A stretch of DNA of 64,000 nucleotides. Source: Pseudothioclava nitratireducens (GTDB lineage: Bacteria; Pseudomonadota; Alphaproteobacteria; Rhodobacterales; Rhodobacteraceae). This document shows positions 8,224 through 17,057 of this stretch, piece by piece. Position 1 is the first letter of the stretch; every line of letters begins with the position of its first letter. The translations under genes and the position numbers were made by a program. Under the pieces are notes generated by a model. The model worked only from the letters and a program-made list of their open reading frames with translations, searched no databases and was not told the DNA's origin. The stretch lies in assembly GCF_029210495.1 (NCBI RefSeq), contig NZ_JARGDK010000006.1, positions 62,001 to 126,000 on the forward strand, read 5' to 3'.

Positions 8224-9215
8224 GCACGCGCTACGCGATCCTGATGGCGGGGCTGGCGGCAGTCGTGGCTGTGCTCTTCGTCGCCTCGCTGCTGATCGGC
8301 CCAGCCGCGATCGGCCTTGGGGACAGCCTTGCCGCGCTGTTCCGGGGCGAAGGCGAAATGGTCACTCTGGTGATGCGCGAGGTGCGCCTGCCGCGCGCCA
8401 TTCTGGGCGTCTTGGTAGGGGCGGCCCTCGGCCTATCAGGCGCGGCAATGCAAGGATTGTTGCGTAATCCGCTGGCTGAACCGGGCCTGATCGGCACTTC
8501 GGCCTCGGCAGCGCTTGGCGCGGTGATCTCCATCCAGACCGGTCTTTCGGTTGCCTTTGTCTGGGCGCTGCCGGCAGCGGCGCTGCTCGGTGCGCTGATC
8601 TCGGTCGGGCTGATCCTTTTGCTCGCCGGGTCACGCGGCACGACACTGACGATCATCCTCGCCGGGATCGGGATTTCCGCGCTTGCGGGCGCGCTGACGT
8701 CTCTGGTCCTGAACCTTTCTCCGAACCCTTTCGCAGCCTCGGAAATCATGTTCTGGATGATGGGGTCGCTGGCTGATCGGTCAATGGTGCATGTCGGCAT
8801 TGCCGCCCCCCTGATCGTGCTCGGTGGCCTCATCACGCTGAGCCGGGCACGGGCCCTCGATGCGCTGACGCTTGGCGAGGATGCCGCCGCCTCGATGGGG
8901 GTGAATATCCGTGCATTGCGCCTGTGGCTGATCGTCGGCACGGCAGCGCTCGTGGGGGCCGCAACGGCGGTGGCGGGCGCGATTGGTTTCGTCGGTCTCG
9001 TCGTGCCACACCTTCTACGCCGCGCCGTCGGGGCCCGGCCGGCACGGCTCTTGCCGGCGTCCGCTCTGGGCGGAGGCGCCGTCGTTCTGGCCGCCGACAT
9101 CGCCGTGCGCCTGATCGCGCCTGACCGGGACCTGAAACTGGGCGTTCTGACCGCCATTGTCGGCGCGCCGTTCTTCCTTCATCTCATCCTTCGCACGCGG
9201 AGGGATGCCGCATGA
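8220..9215 (+). CDS. btuC: cobalamin ABC transporter permease
   Basis: A 331-residue FecCD/BtuC-type permease with about nine to ten hydrophobic segments. Family motifs are REVRLPRAILGVLVGAALGL near residue 53, GAAMQGLLRNPLAEPGLIG near residue 75, and GFVGLVVPHLLR near residue 256. It forms the membrane channel that works with BtuF and BtuD. It overlaps btuF and btuD by 4 bp each, so all three are translationally linked. Confidence 0.93.
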   Translation: MSTRYAILMAGLAAVVAVLFVASLLIGPAAIGLGDSLAALFRGEGEMVTLVMREVRLPRAILGVLVGAALGLSGAAMQGLLRNPLAEPGLIGTSASAALGAVISIQTGLSVAFVWALPAAALLGALISVGLILLLAGSRGTTLTIILAGIGISALAGALTSLVLNLSPNPFAASEIMFWMMGSLADRSMVHVGIAAPLIVLGGLITLSRARALDALTLGEDAAASMGVNIRALRLWLIVGTAALVGAATAVAGAIGFVGLVVPHLLRRAVGARPARLLPASALGGGAVVLAADIAVRLIAPDRDLKLGVLTAIVGAPFFLHLILRTRRDAA

Positions 9216-9964
9216 GCGCGCTTCTGACGCTCAATGATCTGACCGTGCGCCGCGGCGAATGCCCGGTCGTGGATCGCGTGAGCTTTGCTGTGCAACCTGG
9301 CGAAATTATTGGGCTTCTTGGCCCGAACGGAGCGGGCAAAACGACGCTGATGCGCGGCGCACTTGGTCTCTTGGCGCATGAGGGGCACTCCTCGCTGACC
9401 GATCTGGCACCCGGCCCGCGCGCACGACAAGCCGCCTTCCTGCCCCAAGAGCGCGAGATCGCCTGGCCGATGCCTGCCGAAGATGTCGTGGCGCTGGGGC
9501 GCATGGCGCATGGCGGCAACCGGGCTGGCGATCAGGCGGCGATCGAACGCGCGATCGAACGCATGGGCCTTGAGGTGCTGCGCCATCGTCCCGCGACCCA
9601 GCTTTCGGGCGGCGAACAGGCGCGCGTTCTTATCGCGCGCGCGCTGGCACAGGAAAGCCCGGTTCTGATCGCGGATGAGCCGACAGCGGGTCTCGACCCG
9701 GCCGCTCAGATTGCGGTGATGGAGGTCTTTGCCCGCCACGCGCAAGAGGGCGGCGCGGTAGTTGCCTCGCTTCACGATCTGGGTTTGGCCGCGCGCCATT
9801 GCACGCGGCTGATCATGCTCGAACGGGGCAGGGTGGTTGCCGACGGCACACCCCAAGAGGTCTTGACCGACGCCAATCTCGCACGGGTTTTCCGTATCCG
9901 CGCCCATATCGAGTGGCGCGCAGATGGGCCGATTTTCCAAGCCTTATCAGTGATTTCTCCATGA
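9212..9964 (+). CDS. btuD: cobalamin ABC transporter ATP-binding protein
   Basis: A 250-residue ABC ATPase. Walker A GPNGAGKTT is near residue 36, the signature LSGGEQARV near residue 130, Walker B VLIADEPTAGLD near residue 151, and the switch histidine in SLHDLGLA near residue 190. It energises uptake through BtuC. The stop codon overlaps the cbiZ start by 4 bp, so the amidohydrolase is made together with the transporter. Confidence 0.93.
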   Translation: MSALLTLNDLTVRRGECPVVDRVSFAVQPGEIIGLLGPNGAGKTTLMRGALGLLAHEGHSSLTDLAPGPRARQAAFLPQEREIAWPMPAEDVVALGRMAHGGNRAGDQAAIERAIERMGLEVLRHRPATQLSGGEQARVLIARALAQESPVLIADEPTAGLDPAAQIAVMEVFARHAQEGGAVVASLHDLGLAARHCTRLIMLERGRVVADGTPQEVLTDANLARVFRIRAHIEWRADGPIFQALSVISP

Positions 9965-10635
9965 AGATCGACTGCGCGCAGCCATGGCTTTGCGCCGATC
10001 TCGAGGCAGAGCACGAGATCCTCAGCTGGTGCCCGTATCGGCCCGGATTTCAGCGCGCGCAACGCATCTTATGGCGTGAGGTGCGTAATGCCGACCTCAC
10101 GGCGGATTTCGACGTGGAGCGATGGCTGGAAGGCGAACTCCGTTCAAAAAACGCCCTCGACACGGTCTGCTTTCTGACCTCGCGTGATGTCCGACGGCAT
10201 CACTATCGCCATGTCAGCATCGAAGACGCCTCGGTCGAGGTGCTGGCGACTGTCGGGCTTGGCAATGCCGAAGCTGTGGGACGGCGGCTCAATCCGTATC
10301 GGGGGCCGGGCACGATCAATATCGCGGCTCAGGTCCATGGGGCCCTGAGCGAGGCGGCGCGCATCGAGGCGCTCAGTATCATCGCATCCGCGCGCACGGC
10401 CGCTATCATGGATGCCGGAATCGACTTGCCGACCGGACGCGCAACCGGAACCGGAACGGATTGCATCGCGCTCGCCACGCGGACCGATGCGCCGAGCTTC
10501 GCTTTCGCCGGGATGCATACCGCTCTGGGTGAGGCGCTCGGCCGTGCGGTGCGAGAGGCGGTCCATGAGGGCGCGCTGACGGCACAAGAGAATCTGCACG
10601 TTCAGATTGCGAAACGGACGCATCACAGATCGTGA
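9961..10635 (+). CDS. cbiZ: adenosylcobinamide amidohydrolase
   Basis: A 224-residue CbiZ family protein with the conserved blocks ATVGLGNA, PGTINI, ATGTGTDCIAL and AGMHTALGEALGRAV. CbiZ cleaves the aminopropanol amide bond of adenosylcobinamide (and in Rhodobacter sphaeroides of pseudocobalamin) to give adenosylcobyric acid, which CbiB then re-joins to a new linker. With cbiB and the linker-synthesis genes at 1-2276 this forms a salvage and remodelling loop. It is the last gene of the riboswitch operon, overlapping btuD by 4 bp. Confidence 0.92.
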   Translation: MKIDCAQPWLCADLEAEHEILSWCPYRPGFQRAQRILWREVRNADLTADFDVERWLEGELRSKNALDTVCFLTSRDVRRHHYRHVSIEDASVEVLATVGLGNAEAVGRRLNPYRGPGTINIAAQVHGALSEAARIEALSIIASARTAAIMDAGIDLPTGRATGTGTDCIALATRTDAPSFAFAGMHTALGEALGRAVREAVHEGALTAQENLHVQIAKRTHHRS

Positions 10636-10665
10636 ACGGGGCACCTGTCGGGCTCACAGGATTTA

Positions 10666-10719
10666 CCCATAATCGGTATTATGTAACCGATATGCCACTT
10701 CAAACCCTTGATTTATGGG
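10666..10719. repeat. nested inverted repeats between convergent cbiZ and qor-like genes
   Basis: An outer pair CCCATAA (10666-10672) / TTATGGG (10713-10719) encloses an inner pair ATCGGT (10672-10677) / ACCGAT (10686-10691). The stretch is AT-rich compared with its surroundings and lies between the ends of two convergent genes, so a bidirectional terminator or a remnant protein-binding site is possible. There is no clear U-tract. Confidence 0.4.
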
Positions 10720-10721
10720 CT

Positions 10722-11693
10722 TTATGGTATCAGCACACTGGAACCGACCGTCTGGCGTCCCTCCAGCGCAGCATGCGCATCTGCCACCTCTTCAAGTGCC
10801 CAGCGTTGCCCGATCTCGATCTTGATCTTGCCCGCAGCGATCATCGCAAACAGCTCCGCGCTTGCCGACTGAAGCCAGCCCGGACGCGCCGTGTGATGGA
10901 ACAAGGTCGGCCGCGTAAGCCGCAAGGACCCGCGCCCCAGATCGCCGATCTTGAATTCCGCCGCCGGACCAGAGCTTTGCCCGAAACACACCAATGTGCC
11001 GAACCGCTCCAAAACATCCAACGATTTCATAACCGTATCGGCGCCAACGGAATCATAGACCGCCGGAACTCCGGCGCCATTCGTCAACGCCTTCACACGC
11101 GCGACAAAGTCTTCGCTGCGATAATCGATGACTGCGTCATACCCGTGCCGGGACGCCAGCGCGCATTTTTCCGGCCCGCCCGCAGTGCCGATCGCACGCA
11201 CTCCAAGCGCTTTGAGCCATTGCCCGGCAATCAGCCCGACGCCCCCCGCAGCGGCATGAAAAAGAACGGTCTCTCCGTTACTTACGGGGTAAGAATGATG
11301 TAGAAGGTAATGCACGGTCAGGCCCTTGACCATGATTGCAGCGGCCACCTCATCCGAGATGTCGTCCGGGATCGGCACGGCCTGATCGGCCTTGATCACA
11401 CGATGCGTCGCATAAGCACCGTTCGGCATCGTGTAGGCAACGCGCTGCCCGGGCCGCAGATCGACCCCGTCACCGACCGCCTCAATCACCCCGGCCGCTT
11501 CCGCCCCGGTGATCAGATCGCGCTCTACAGGCCAAGGGTAAAGCCCTGTCCTGAAATAAATATCAATGAAATTCAGGCCAATAGCGGTATGTCTTAAAGT
11601 AATCTCCCCTGCCGCGGGTTTGGGGATGTCAATCTCGACCCGGTGCAGTTGCTCACGTCCTCCGGGCTGGCGGATCGCCATTGCATAGGCCAT
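10722..11693 (-). CDS. quinone oxidoreductase-like zinc-independent MDR protein
   Basis: A 323-residue medium-chain dehydrogenase/reductase of the quinone oxidoreductase (QorA) group: GLNFIDIYFRTGLYPWP near residue 43, GAEAAGVIEAVGDGV near residue 65, and the NADPH-binding HAAAGGVGLIAGQWLKALG around residue 145. The zinc-ligand cysteines of alcohol dehydrogenases are absent, as expected for NADPH:quinone reductases. The start at 11693 has an AAGGAG ribosome site. It lies 4 bp downstream of the AhpD-like gene on the same strand, so the two are probably cotranscribed and may serve oxidative or electrophile stress. The exact substrate cannot be told. Confidence 0.88.
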   Translation of the reverse strand: MAYAMAIRQPGGREQLHRVEIDIPKPAAGEITLRHTAIGLNFIDIYFRTGLYPWPVERDLITGAEAAGVIEAVGDGVDLRPGQRVAYTMPNGAYATHRVIKADQAVPIPDDISDEVAAAIMVKGLTVHYLLHHSYPVSNGETVLFHAAAGGVGLIAGQWLKALGVRAIGTAGGPEKCALASRHGYDAVIDYRSEDFVARVKALTNGAGVPAVYDSVGADTVMKSLDVLERFGTLVCFGQSSGPAAEFKIGDLGRGSLRLTRPTLFHHTARPGWLQSASAELFAMIAAGKIKIEIGQRWALEEVADAHAALEGRQTVGSSVLIP

Positions 11694-11697
11694 GCGA

Positions 11698-12105
11698 TTA
11701 CTCCTTATCCATAAGGAATGCGTCATCAACGGGAATGCGCAGCCCGTTGAGAAGATGATTGGTCTTGCCCGCCGATGCGACCACACGGAAGAAATCCGCC
11801 TGCTCTGCGGGCGTCATGCCCTTCGCGCGCGCCGCCGCGAGGTGCGAATGAGTGCAATATTCGCAGGAATTCGCAATAGAAACAGCGGCGTAGATCATTT
11901 CCTTCACCTTAGGCTCCAACGCGGTCGGTGCTGCCATCACCGCCTTCACCTCAGCCCATGTTTGCTCCAGAAGGCCCGGATCGAAGGCCAGATAGCGCCA
12001 GACATTGTTGATGAAATCCGTGCCGCGAGTCGCGCGAATATCGTCGAACACAGCTTTTACGCGCGGGTCGGATTCGGGATCTTTGGGGGGTGTGATCGTC
12101 GCCAT
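11698..12105 (-). CDS. carboxymuconolactone decarboxylase / AhpD-like protein
   Basis: A 135-residue all-helical AhpD-fold protein. The redox motif CEYCTHSH (C-x-x-C-x-x-x-H) near residue 81 is the catalytic pair of AhpD-type alkylhydroperoxidases, and the length is typical. GGAGGACCC precedes the ATG at 12105. It sits directly upstream of the quinone-oxidoreductase-like gene and next to, but not obviously linked with, cbbR. The likely activity is peroxide reduction by the cysteine pair; the electron donor is unknown. Confidence 0.85.
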   Translation of the reverse strand: MATITPPKDPESDPRVKAVFDDIRATRGTDFINNVWRYLAFDPGLLEQTWAEVKAVMAAPTALEPKVKEMIYAAVSIANSCEYCTHSHLAAARAKGMTPAEQADFFRVVASAGKTNHLLNGLRIPVDDAFLMDKE

Positions 12106-12147
12106 AGGGTCCTCCGGTGACTCAGAATAGCCCGGCGCCCTGCCCCG

Positions 12148-13086
12148 TCAATCACTTGAATCCGCGCGCCCGTCCGGCAGAAATTGACCGTTCAGCGCGA
12201 CGATCTCGTCCCAGATGCGCAGCGCCAGATCGCGCGGACGACCGGCCTCGGGTCGGACCAGAAACCAGTGGCGGATCAGCGGCAATCCGGGGATATGAAG
12301 CGCGACCAACCGTCCGGTGGCCAGCTCATCCATAACCGTGTGCAGGCTGAGAAACGCAATCCCAAGACCCGCCATCACCGCCTGTTTGATGGTCTCGTTA
12401 CTATCCATCTCCAACGTATCGTAAAGCCGCCCATCCCCGAGCCGATCGAGCCAGCGGTTCATTAGAATGCGCGTCCCCGAGGCCTGCTCGCGCGCGACAA
12501 AGGTCTGCTCGAACAGCGCGTCGATATCGGCCTCATGCCCGATCAGCGGGTGACCTGGCGGCGCGACAAGCCCGTGCGGATGCGGCCCCAGCGGCTCGGC
12601 AATCACCGTGGGATGGCGCGGCGGGCGGCCCATGATCGCCATGTCGTAGGAGCCGCGCTCAAGCCCCGCGAGAATCTCCGTCCGGTTCCCGATCTTGAGT
12701 GCGAATTCGATCTCGGGATGCCGGTCTTGCAGCATCTTCACGAGGCGCGGCGCAAAATACTTCCCAGTTGAGACCACGCCGAGCGTCACATGCCCGATCT
12801 GCCCTCCCTGAATCGCCCGTAGATTGGCAACGGCCTGCGACAAGTTGTCCTCGATCCGCAGCGCCGCATCGCGCAGCGCCTCTCCCGCCTCGGTTAATTC
12901 CGAGCCCGCCCCGTCACTCGCGCGGCGGATCAGCGAAATGCCCAGCAAATCCTCCAGTCCCTTGATTTGCGTGTGAACCGCGGGGGTTGTGAGACCCAAA
13001 ATCTCGCCGGCGGCGGTCAGTGACCCGCCCCGCGCCACCGCATCAAGGGCGCGAAGCTGCTTGAGAGTGACCGCATTCATCCGCAT
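12148..13086 (-). CDS. cbbR: LysR-type regulator of the Calvin cycle operon
   Basis: A 312-residue LysR-type regulator with an N-terminal winged helix-turn-helix (KQLRALDAVARGGSLTAAGEILGLTTPAVHTQIK within residues 9-45) and a C-terminal effector domain. It is divergent from cbbF with about 104 bp between starts, the standard CbbR arrangement. CbbR proteins activate cbb operons in response to Calvin-cycle metabolites such as RuBP or PEP. The ATG at 13086 is used; an internal ATG three codons later is an alternative. The shared intergenic region carries two similar AT-rich repeats that are probable binding sites. Confidence 0.9.
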   Translation of the reverse strand: MRMNAVTLKQLRALDAVARGGSLTAAGEILGLTTPAVHTQIKGLEDLLGISLIRRASDGAGSELTEAGEALRDAALRIEDNLSQAVANLRAIQGGQIGHVTLGVVSTGKYFAPRLVKMLQDRHPEIEFALKIGNRTEILAGLERGSYDMAIMGRPPRHPTVIAEPLGPHPHGLVAPPGHPLIGHEADIDALFEQTFVAREQASGTRILMNRWLDRLGDGRLYDTLEMDSNETIKQAVMAGLGIAFLSLHTVMDELATGRLVALHIPGLPLIRHWFLVRPEAGRPRDLALRIWDEIVALNGQFLPDGRADSSD

Positions 13087-13089
13087 GTT

Positions 13090-13130
13090 TTTAAACTTTC
13101 TTTAATATGTCTTCCAATCATTTAAATTTC
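13090..13130. promoter_or_regulatory. candidate CbbR operator repeats
   Basis: TTTAAACTTTC at 13090-13100 and TTTAAATTTC at 13121-13130 are near-identical direct repeats 31 bp apart, about three helical turns. They lie in an AT-rich stretch between divergent cbbR and cbbF in an otherwise GC-rich region. Both contain TNA-type half-sites of the CbbR/LysR kind. Binding is inferred, not shown. Confidence 0.55.
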
Positions 13131-13190
13131 ATAAAAACTCACATCACGCAATCTTTCGCTTCGAACCGCATCGCTGTGGAGGAGGCAGAG

Positions 13191-14186
13191 ATGTCCGTGA
13201 GCTTCGAAGGGCTCGGCCTGAGCGCCGATCTGCAAGACACCATGACCCGGCTGACCCGTGTCGGCGCGCGGCTGGCACGCATCATTGCCCGAAACGGGAT
13301 CGAGGGAAACCTCGCCGAAGCCGCGGGCACCAATGCGGGCGGCGATGGTCAGAAGGCGCTGGATCTGATCGCGGACGATGCGTTCATGGCAGAACTGAAC
13401 GCCGGCGCCGTGCGCTACTATGCCTCGGAAGAGCAGGACGAGGTCGTCGATTTCGGCGAGGGCACGCTGGGCCTCGCGATTGATCCGCTGGACGGTTCGT
13501 CAAATATCGACGTGAATGTCTCGATCGGCACGATTTTCTCGGTCTTTCCGGTCGCCGACGGTCCTGATGCGACATTCCTGCGCCCCGGAATTGAGCAGAT
13601 CGCTGGCGGCTACATGATCTTCGGGCCGCAGACCGCGCTGGTCGTGACCTTCGGGCATGGCGTGCATCAATGGGTCCTGGAGCCCGGCACCGATAGCTGG
13701 GCGCGTGTGGCCGACCCCAAGCCGCTGCCCATTGAGACCTCGGAATATGCGATCAACGCCTCAAACTATCGGCATTGGCCGCAGCCGATCCGCGCCTTCA
13801 TCGACGATATGGTGGCAGGGGCCGAGGGGCCGCGCGGGCGTAATTTCAACATGCGCTGGATCGCCTCTTTGGTGGCCGAAACCCACCGGATCATCTGTCG
13901 CGGTGGCGTTTTCCTCTATCCCGGCGATGACCGCGACGGCTATGCGCGCGGCCGCCTGCGCCACGTCTACGAATGCGCGCCGATCGCGTTTCTCATCACC
14001 CAACTGGGCGGCGGCGCGACCGATGGCGCGGATCAGATCCTGACCGCCCTGCCCGACCGCCTGCACGCCCGCACCCCCTTTGTCTTTGGCTCCGTCTCCA
14101 AGGTCGCGCGCGTCGCGGCCTATCACGACCTGCCGCTCGACGAGACCCACGCCCTCTTCAACACCCGCGGCCTGTTCCGGAGCTGA
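13191..14186 (+). CDS. cbbF: fructose-1,6-bisphosphatase class I, Calvin cycle
   Basis: A 331-residue class I fructose/sedoheptulose bisphosphatase. The metal and phosphate motif [20 protein letters not shown] is near residue 94, the YASEEQDE segment just before it, and RYxxSxxADxHRI-like catalytic context appears as [14 protein letters not shown]. The ATG at 13191 is preferred because GGAGGAGGCAG lies directly upstream; an ATG at 13107 would include untranslated leader. First gene of the cbbFPTGALSQOE operon, 2 bp from cbbP. Confidence 0.95.
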   Translation: MSVSFEGLGLSADLQDTMTRLTRVGARLARIIARNGIEGNLAEAAGTNAGGDGQKALDLIADDAFMAELNAGAVRYYASEEQDEVVDFGEGTLGLAIDPLDGSSNIDVNVSIGTIFSVFPVADGPDATFLRPGIEQIAGGYMIFGPQTALVVTFGHGVHQWVLEPGTDSWARVADPKPLPIETSEYAINASNYRHWPQPIRAFIDDMVAGAEGPRGRNFNMRWIASLVAETHRIICRGGVFLYPGDDRDGYARGRLRHVYECAPIAFLITQLGGGATDGADQILTALPDRLHARTPFVFGSVSKVARVAAYHDLPLDETHALFNTRGLFRS

Positions 14187-14188
14187 AA

Positions 14189-15061
14189 ATGTCCAAGAAA
14201 CACCCCATCATTTCCGTCGTCGGCTCTTCCGGAGCGGGAACCTCGACCGTCAAGAACACCTTCGATCAGATTTTCCGCCGCGAGGGGATCAAGGCTGTCT
14301 CCATCGAGGGCGATGCCTTTCACCGGTTCAACCGCGCCGATATGAAGGCCGAACTCGAGAACCGCTACCGCGCGGGCGATCAGGGTTTCTCGCACTTCTC
14401 TTTCGAAGCCAATGAGCTTGGCGAGCTGGAGCGTGTCTTCCGCGACTATGGCGAGACCGGCAAGGGCAAGACCCGCCATTATGTCCATGACGATATCGAG
14501 GCTGAACGCTACGGCACCGCGCCGGGACATTTCACCGACTGGGCCGATTTCGAGGGCGGCTCCGATCTCTTGTTCTACGAAGGGCTGCATGGCTGCGTGG
14601 TCAATGACGCGGTGGACCTCGCGGGGCTGGCTGACCTCAAGATCGGGGTGGTCCCGGTCATCAACCTCGAATGGATTCAAAAGATCCACCGCGACCGCGC
14701 ACAACGCGGCTACAGCACCGAAGCCGTCACCGACGTGATCCTGCGCCGCATGCATTCCTATGTGAACTGCATCGTGCCGCAATTCTCGCAGACCGATATC
14801 AACTTCCAGCGTGTGCCCGTGGTCGACACCTCGAACCCGTTCATCGCGCGCTGGATCCCGACCCCCGACGAAAGCCTTGTCGTGATCCGCTTCAAGAACC
14901 CGCGCGGCATCGACTTCCCCTACCTGACCTCGATGATCTCGGGGTCCTGGATGAGCCGGGCGAATTCGATCGTGATCCCGGGCAACAAGCAGGACCTCGC
15001 GATGCAACTGATCCTGACGCCGCTGATCGAGCGTCTCGTGCGCGAAGCCAAACGCGCCTGA
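14189..15061 (+). CDS. cbbP: phosphoribulokinase
   Basis: A 290-residue octameric-type bacterial phosphoribulokinase. P-loop GSSGAGTST is at residues 12-20, DAFHRFNR around 37-44 supplies the catalytic base region, and HYVHDDIEAERYG and LLFYEGLHGCVV follow. It phosphorylates ribulose 5-phosphate to ribulose 1,5-bisphosphate, the RuBisCO substrate. It starts 2 bp after cbbF and is followed by cbbT after 15 bp, in the order found in Rhodobacter form II operons. Confidence 0.96.
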   Translation: MSKKHPIISVVGSSGAGTSTVKNTFDQIFRREGIKAVSIEGDAFHRFNRADMKAELENRYRAGDQGFSHFSFEANELGELERVFRDYGETGKGKTRHYVHDDIEAERYGTAPGHFTDWADFEGGSDLLFYEGLHGCVVNDAVDLAGLADLKIGVVPVINLEWIQKIHRDRAQRGYSTEAVTDVILRRMHSYVNCIVPQFSQTDINFQRVPVVDTSNPFIARWIPTPDESLVVIRFKNPRGIDFPYLTSMISGSWMSRANSIVIPGNKQDLAMQLILTPLIERLVREAKRA

Positions 15062-15076
15062 AAGATGAGGAATGCC

Positions 15077-17047
15077 ATGAAAGACATTCAGATCACTCAA
15101 GAAACCCGTATGGCGAACGCGATCCGCGCACTGGCGATGGATGCGGTCGAGGCGGCGAAATCTGGCCATCCGGGCATGCCGATGGGCATGGCGGATGTGG
15201 CGACGGTGCTGTTCAACCGCTTTATCTCTATCGACCCCGCGGCGCCCAAATGGGCCGACCGGGACCGGTTCGTTCTCTCGGCGGGCCATGGCTCGATGCT
15301 GATCTACGCGATCAACCATCTCCTCGGCTACGCGGACATGGGCATGGACCAGATCCGCAGCTTCCGTCAGCTCGGCAGCCGCACCGCAGGCCACCCGGAA
15401 TACGGTCATGCGGACGGCATCGAAGTCACCACGGGGCCGCTTGGTCAAGGGATCGCCACAGCCGTTGGCATGGCGCTTGCAGAGCGCATGAAGAACGCAC
15501 GTTATGGCGATGATATCGTGGATCATTTCACCTATGTCATCGCAGGTGACGGCTGCCTGATGGAAGGTATCAGCCACGAGGCGATCGACATGGCCGGGCA
15601 TCTCGGGCTTGGGCGCATGATCGTGCTTTGGGATGACAACAAGATCACCATCGACGGCAGCACCGATCTCTCGACCGCGACCGATCAAATGGCGCGCTTT
15701 GCGGCGGCTGGCTGGCACGTGCTCGCCTGCGACGGGCACACCGCGACCGGGATCGCGGATGCGATCGAGGCCGCACGGCAAGACCCGCGCCCCTCGCTGA
15801 TCGCCTGCCGGACCGTGATTGGCTTTGGCGCGCCGAACAAGCAAGGCGGCCACGATGTCCACGGCGCACCGCTTGGCGCCGAAGAAATCGCCGCAGCGCG
15901 CAAGGCACTCGACTGGCCGCACGCACCGTTTGAAATCCCCTCTGATCTCTACGCGGCCTGGGGCCGGGTCGCCGAGAGAGGGGCAGCGGCGCGGGCCGCG
16001 TGGGAGGACCGTCTGGCCGCCCATCCGGCCCGTGCCGAATTCCTTGCCGCTGAGGCGGGCGACACGCGCGCCCTGCCCCGCGCCATGGCCGCTTACAAGG
16101 CCAAACTGATCGCAGATAAACCCAAGGTTGCGACCCGCAAGGCGAGCGAAATGGCGCTTGAGGTGGTCAATGGGGCCGTGCCCAGCACGGTGGGCGGCTC
16201 CGCCGATCTGACCGGGTCGAACCTGACCCGTTCCAAGGCGATGAAGTCGGTGCAAGCCAATGATTTTTCTGGGAACTATATCCATTACGGTATCCGCGAG
16301 CATGGTATGGCGGCCGCGATGAACGGGCTCGCGCTGCATGGCGGCTTCAAGCCCTATGGCGGCACGTTTCTTGCCTTCGCCGATTACGCCCGCCCCTCGA
16401 TCCGCCTTGCCGCGCTGATGGGCGTGCCGGTCACCTATGTGATGACGCATGACAGCATCGGCCTTGGCGAAGACGGCCCGACCCACCAGCCGGTCGAGCA
16501 TCTGGCAAGCCTTCGCGCGATCCCGAACCTGCGGGTCTTCCGCCCGGCGGACGCGGTCGAAACCGCCGAAGCCTGGGAAGTCGCGATGGCCGCCACCGAT
16601 GGGCCGGTGATGTTGGTGCTCTCGCGTCAAAACCTGCCGGTGGTGCGTGATAGTGCCGATGAAAATCAGACCGCGCGCGGCGCCTATCTGCTGCGCGAAC
16701 CGGAAAAGCGTGACGTGACCCTGATCGCCACGGGCTCGGAGGTCGAGATCGCCCTCGCGGCGGCGGATCTTCTGGCGGCGGAGGGCATCAAGGCGGCTGT
16801 GGTCTCGGCGCCCTGTTTCGAGGCCTTCGCCACCCAACCGCGCGCCTATGTCGAGCGCATTCTTGGAACGGCCCCCCGGATTGGCGTCGAGGCGGCGCTG
16901 CGGATGGGCTGGGACCTGTTCCTCGGGCCTGCCGACGGGTTCGTGGGGATGACGGGCTTCGGCGCCTCGGCGCCTGCGCCCCAGCTCTATGAGCATTTCA
17001 ATATCACCCCGCAAGCGATTGTGGACGAAGCGAAATCTTTGATCTGA
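15077..17047 (+). CDS. cbbT: transketolase
   Basis: A 656-residue transketolase of standard length. The thiamine diphosphate-binding N-terminal half includes [13 protein letters not shown] near residue 31, [14 protein letters not shown] near residue 113, and the GDG...N motif as [13 protein letters not shown]. The pyrimidine-binding domain has [19 protein letters not shown] near residue 405. It interconverts sugar phosphates in RuBP regeneration. The ATG at 15077 is chosen because GAGGA precedes it at the right distance; an in-frame ATG at 15065 is less likely. Third gene of the cbb operon, 10 bp before the GAPDH gene. Confidence 0.95.
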   Translation: MKDIQITQETRMANAIRALAMDAVEAAKSGHPGMPMGMADVATVLFNRFISIDPAAPKWADRDRFVLSAGHGSMLIYAINHLLGYADMGMDQIRSFRQLGSRTAGHPEYGHADGIEVTTGPLGQGIATAVGMALAERMKNARYGDDIVDHFTYVIAGDGCLMEGISHEAIDMAGHLGLGRMIVLWDDNKITIDGSTDLSTATDQMARFAAAGWHVLACDGHTATGIADAIEAARQDPRPSLIACRTVIGFGAPNKQGGHDVHGAPLGAEEIAAARKALDWPHAPFEIPSDLYAAWGRVAERGAAARAAWEDRLAAHPARAEFLAAEAGDTRALPRAMAAYKAKLIADKPKVATRKASEMALEVVNGAVPSTVGGSADLTGSNLTRSKAMKSVQANDFSGNYIHYGIREHGMAAAMNGLALHGGFKPYGGTFLAFADYARPSIRLAALMGVPVTYVMTHDSIGLGEDGPTHQPVEHLASLRAIPNLRVFRPADAVETAEAWEVAMAATDGPVMLVLSRQNLPVVRDSADENQTARGAYLLREPEKRDVTLIATGSEVEIALAAADLLAAEGIKAAVVSAPCFEAFATQPRAYVERILGTAPRIGVEAALRMGWDLFLGPADGFVGMTGFGASAPAPQLYEHFNITPQAIVDEAKSLI

Positions 17048-17057
17048 AAGGATCGTC

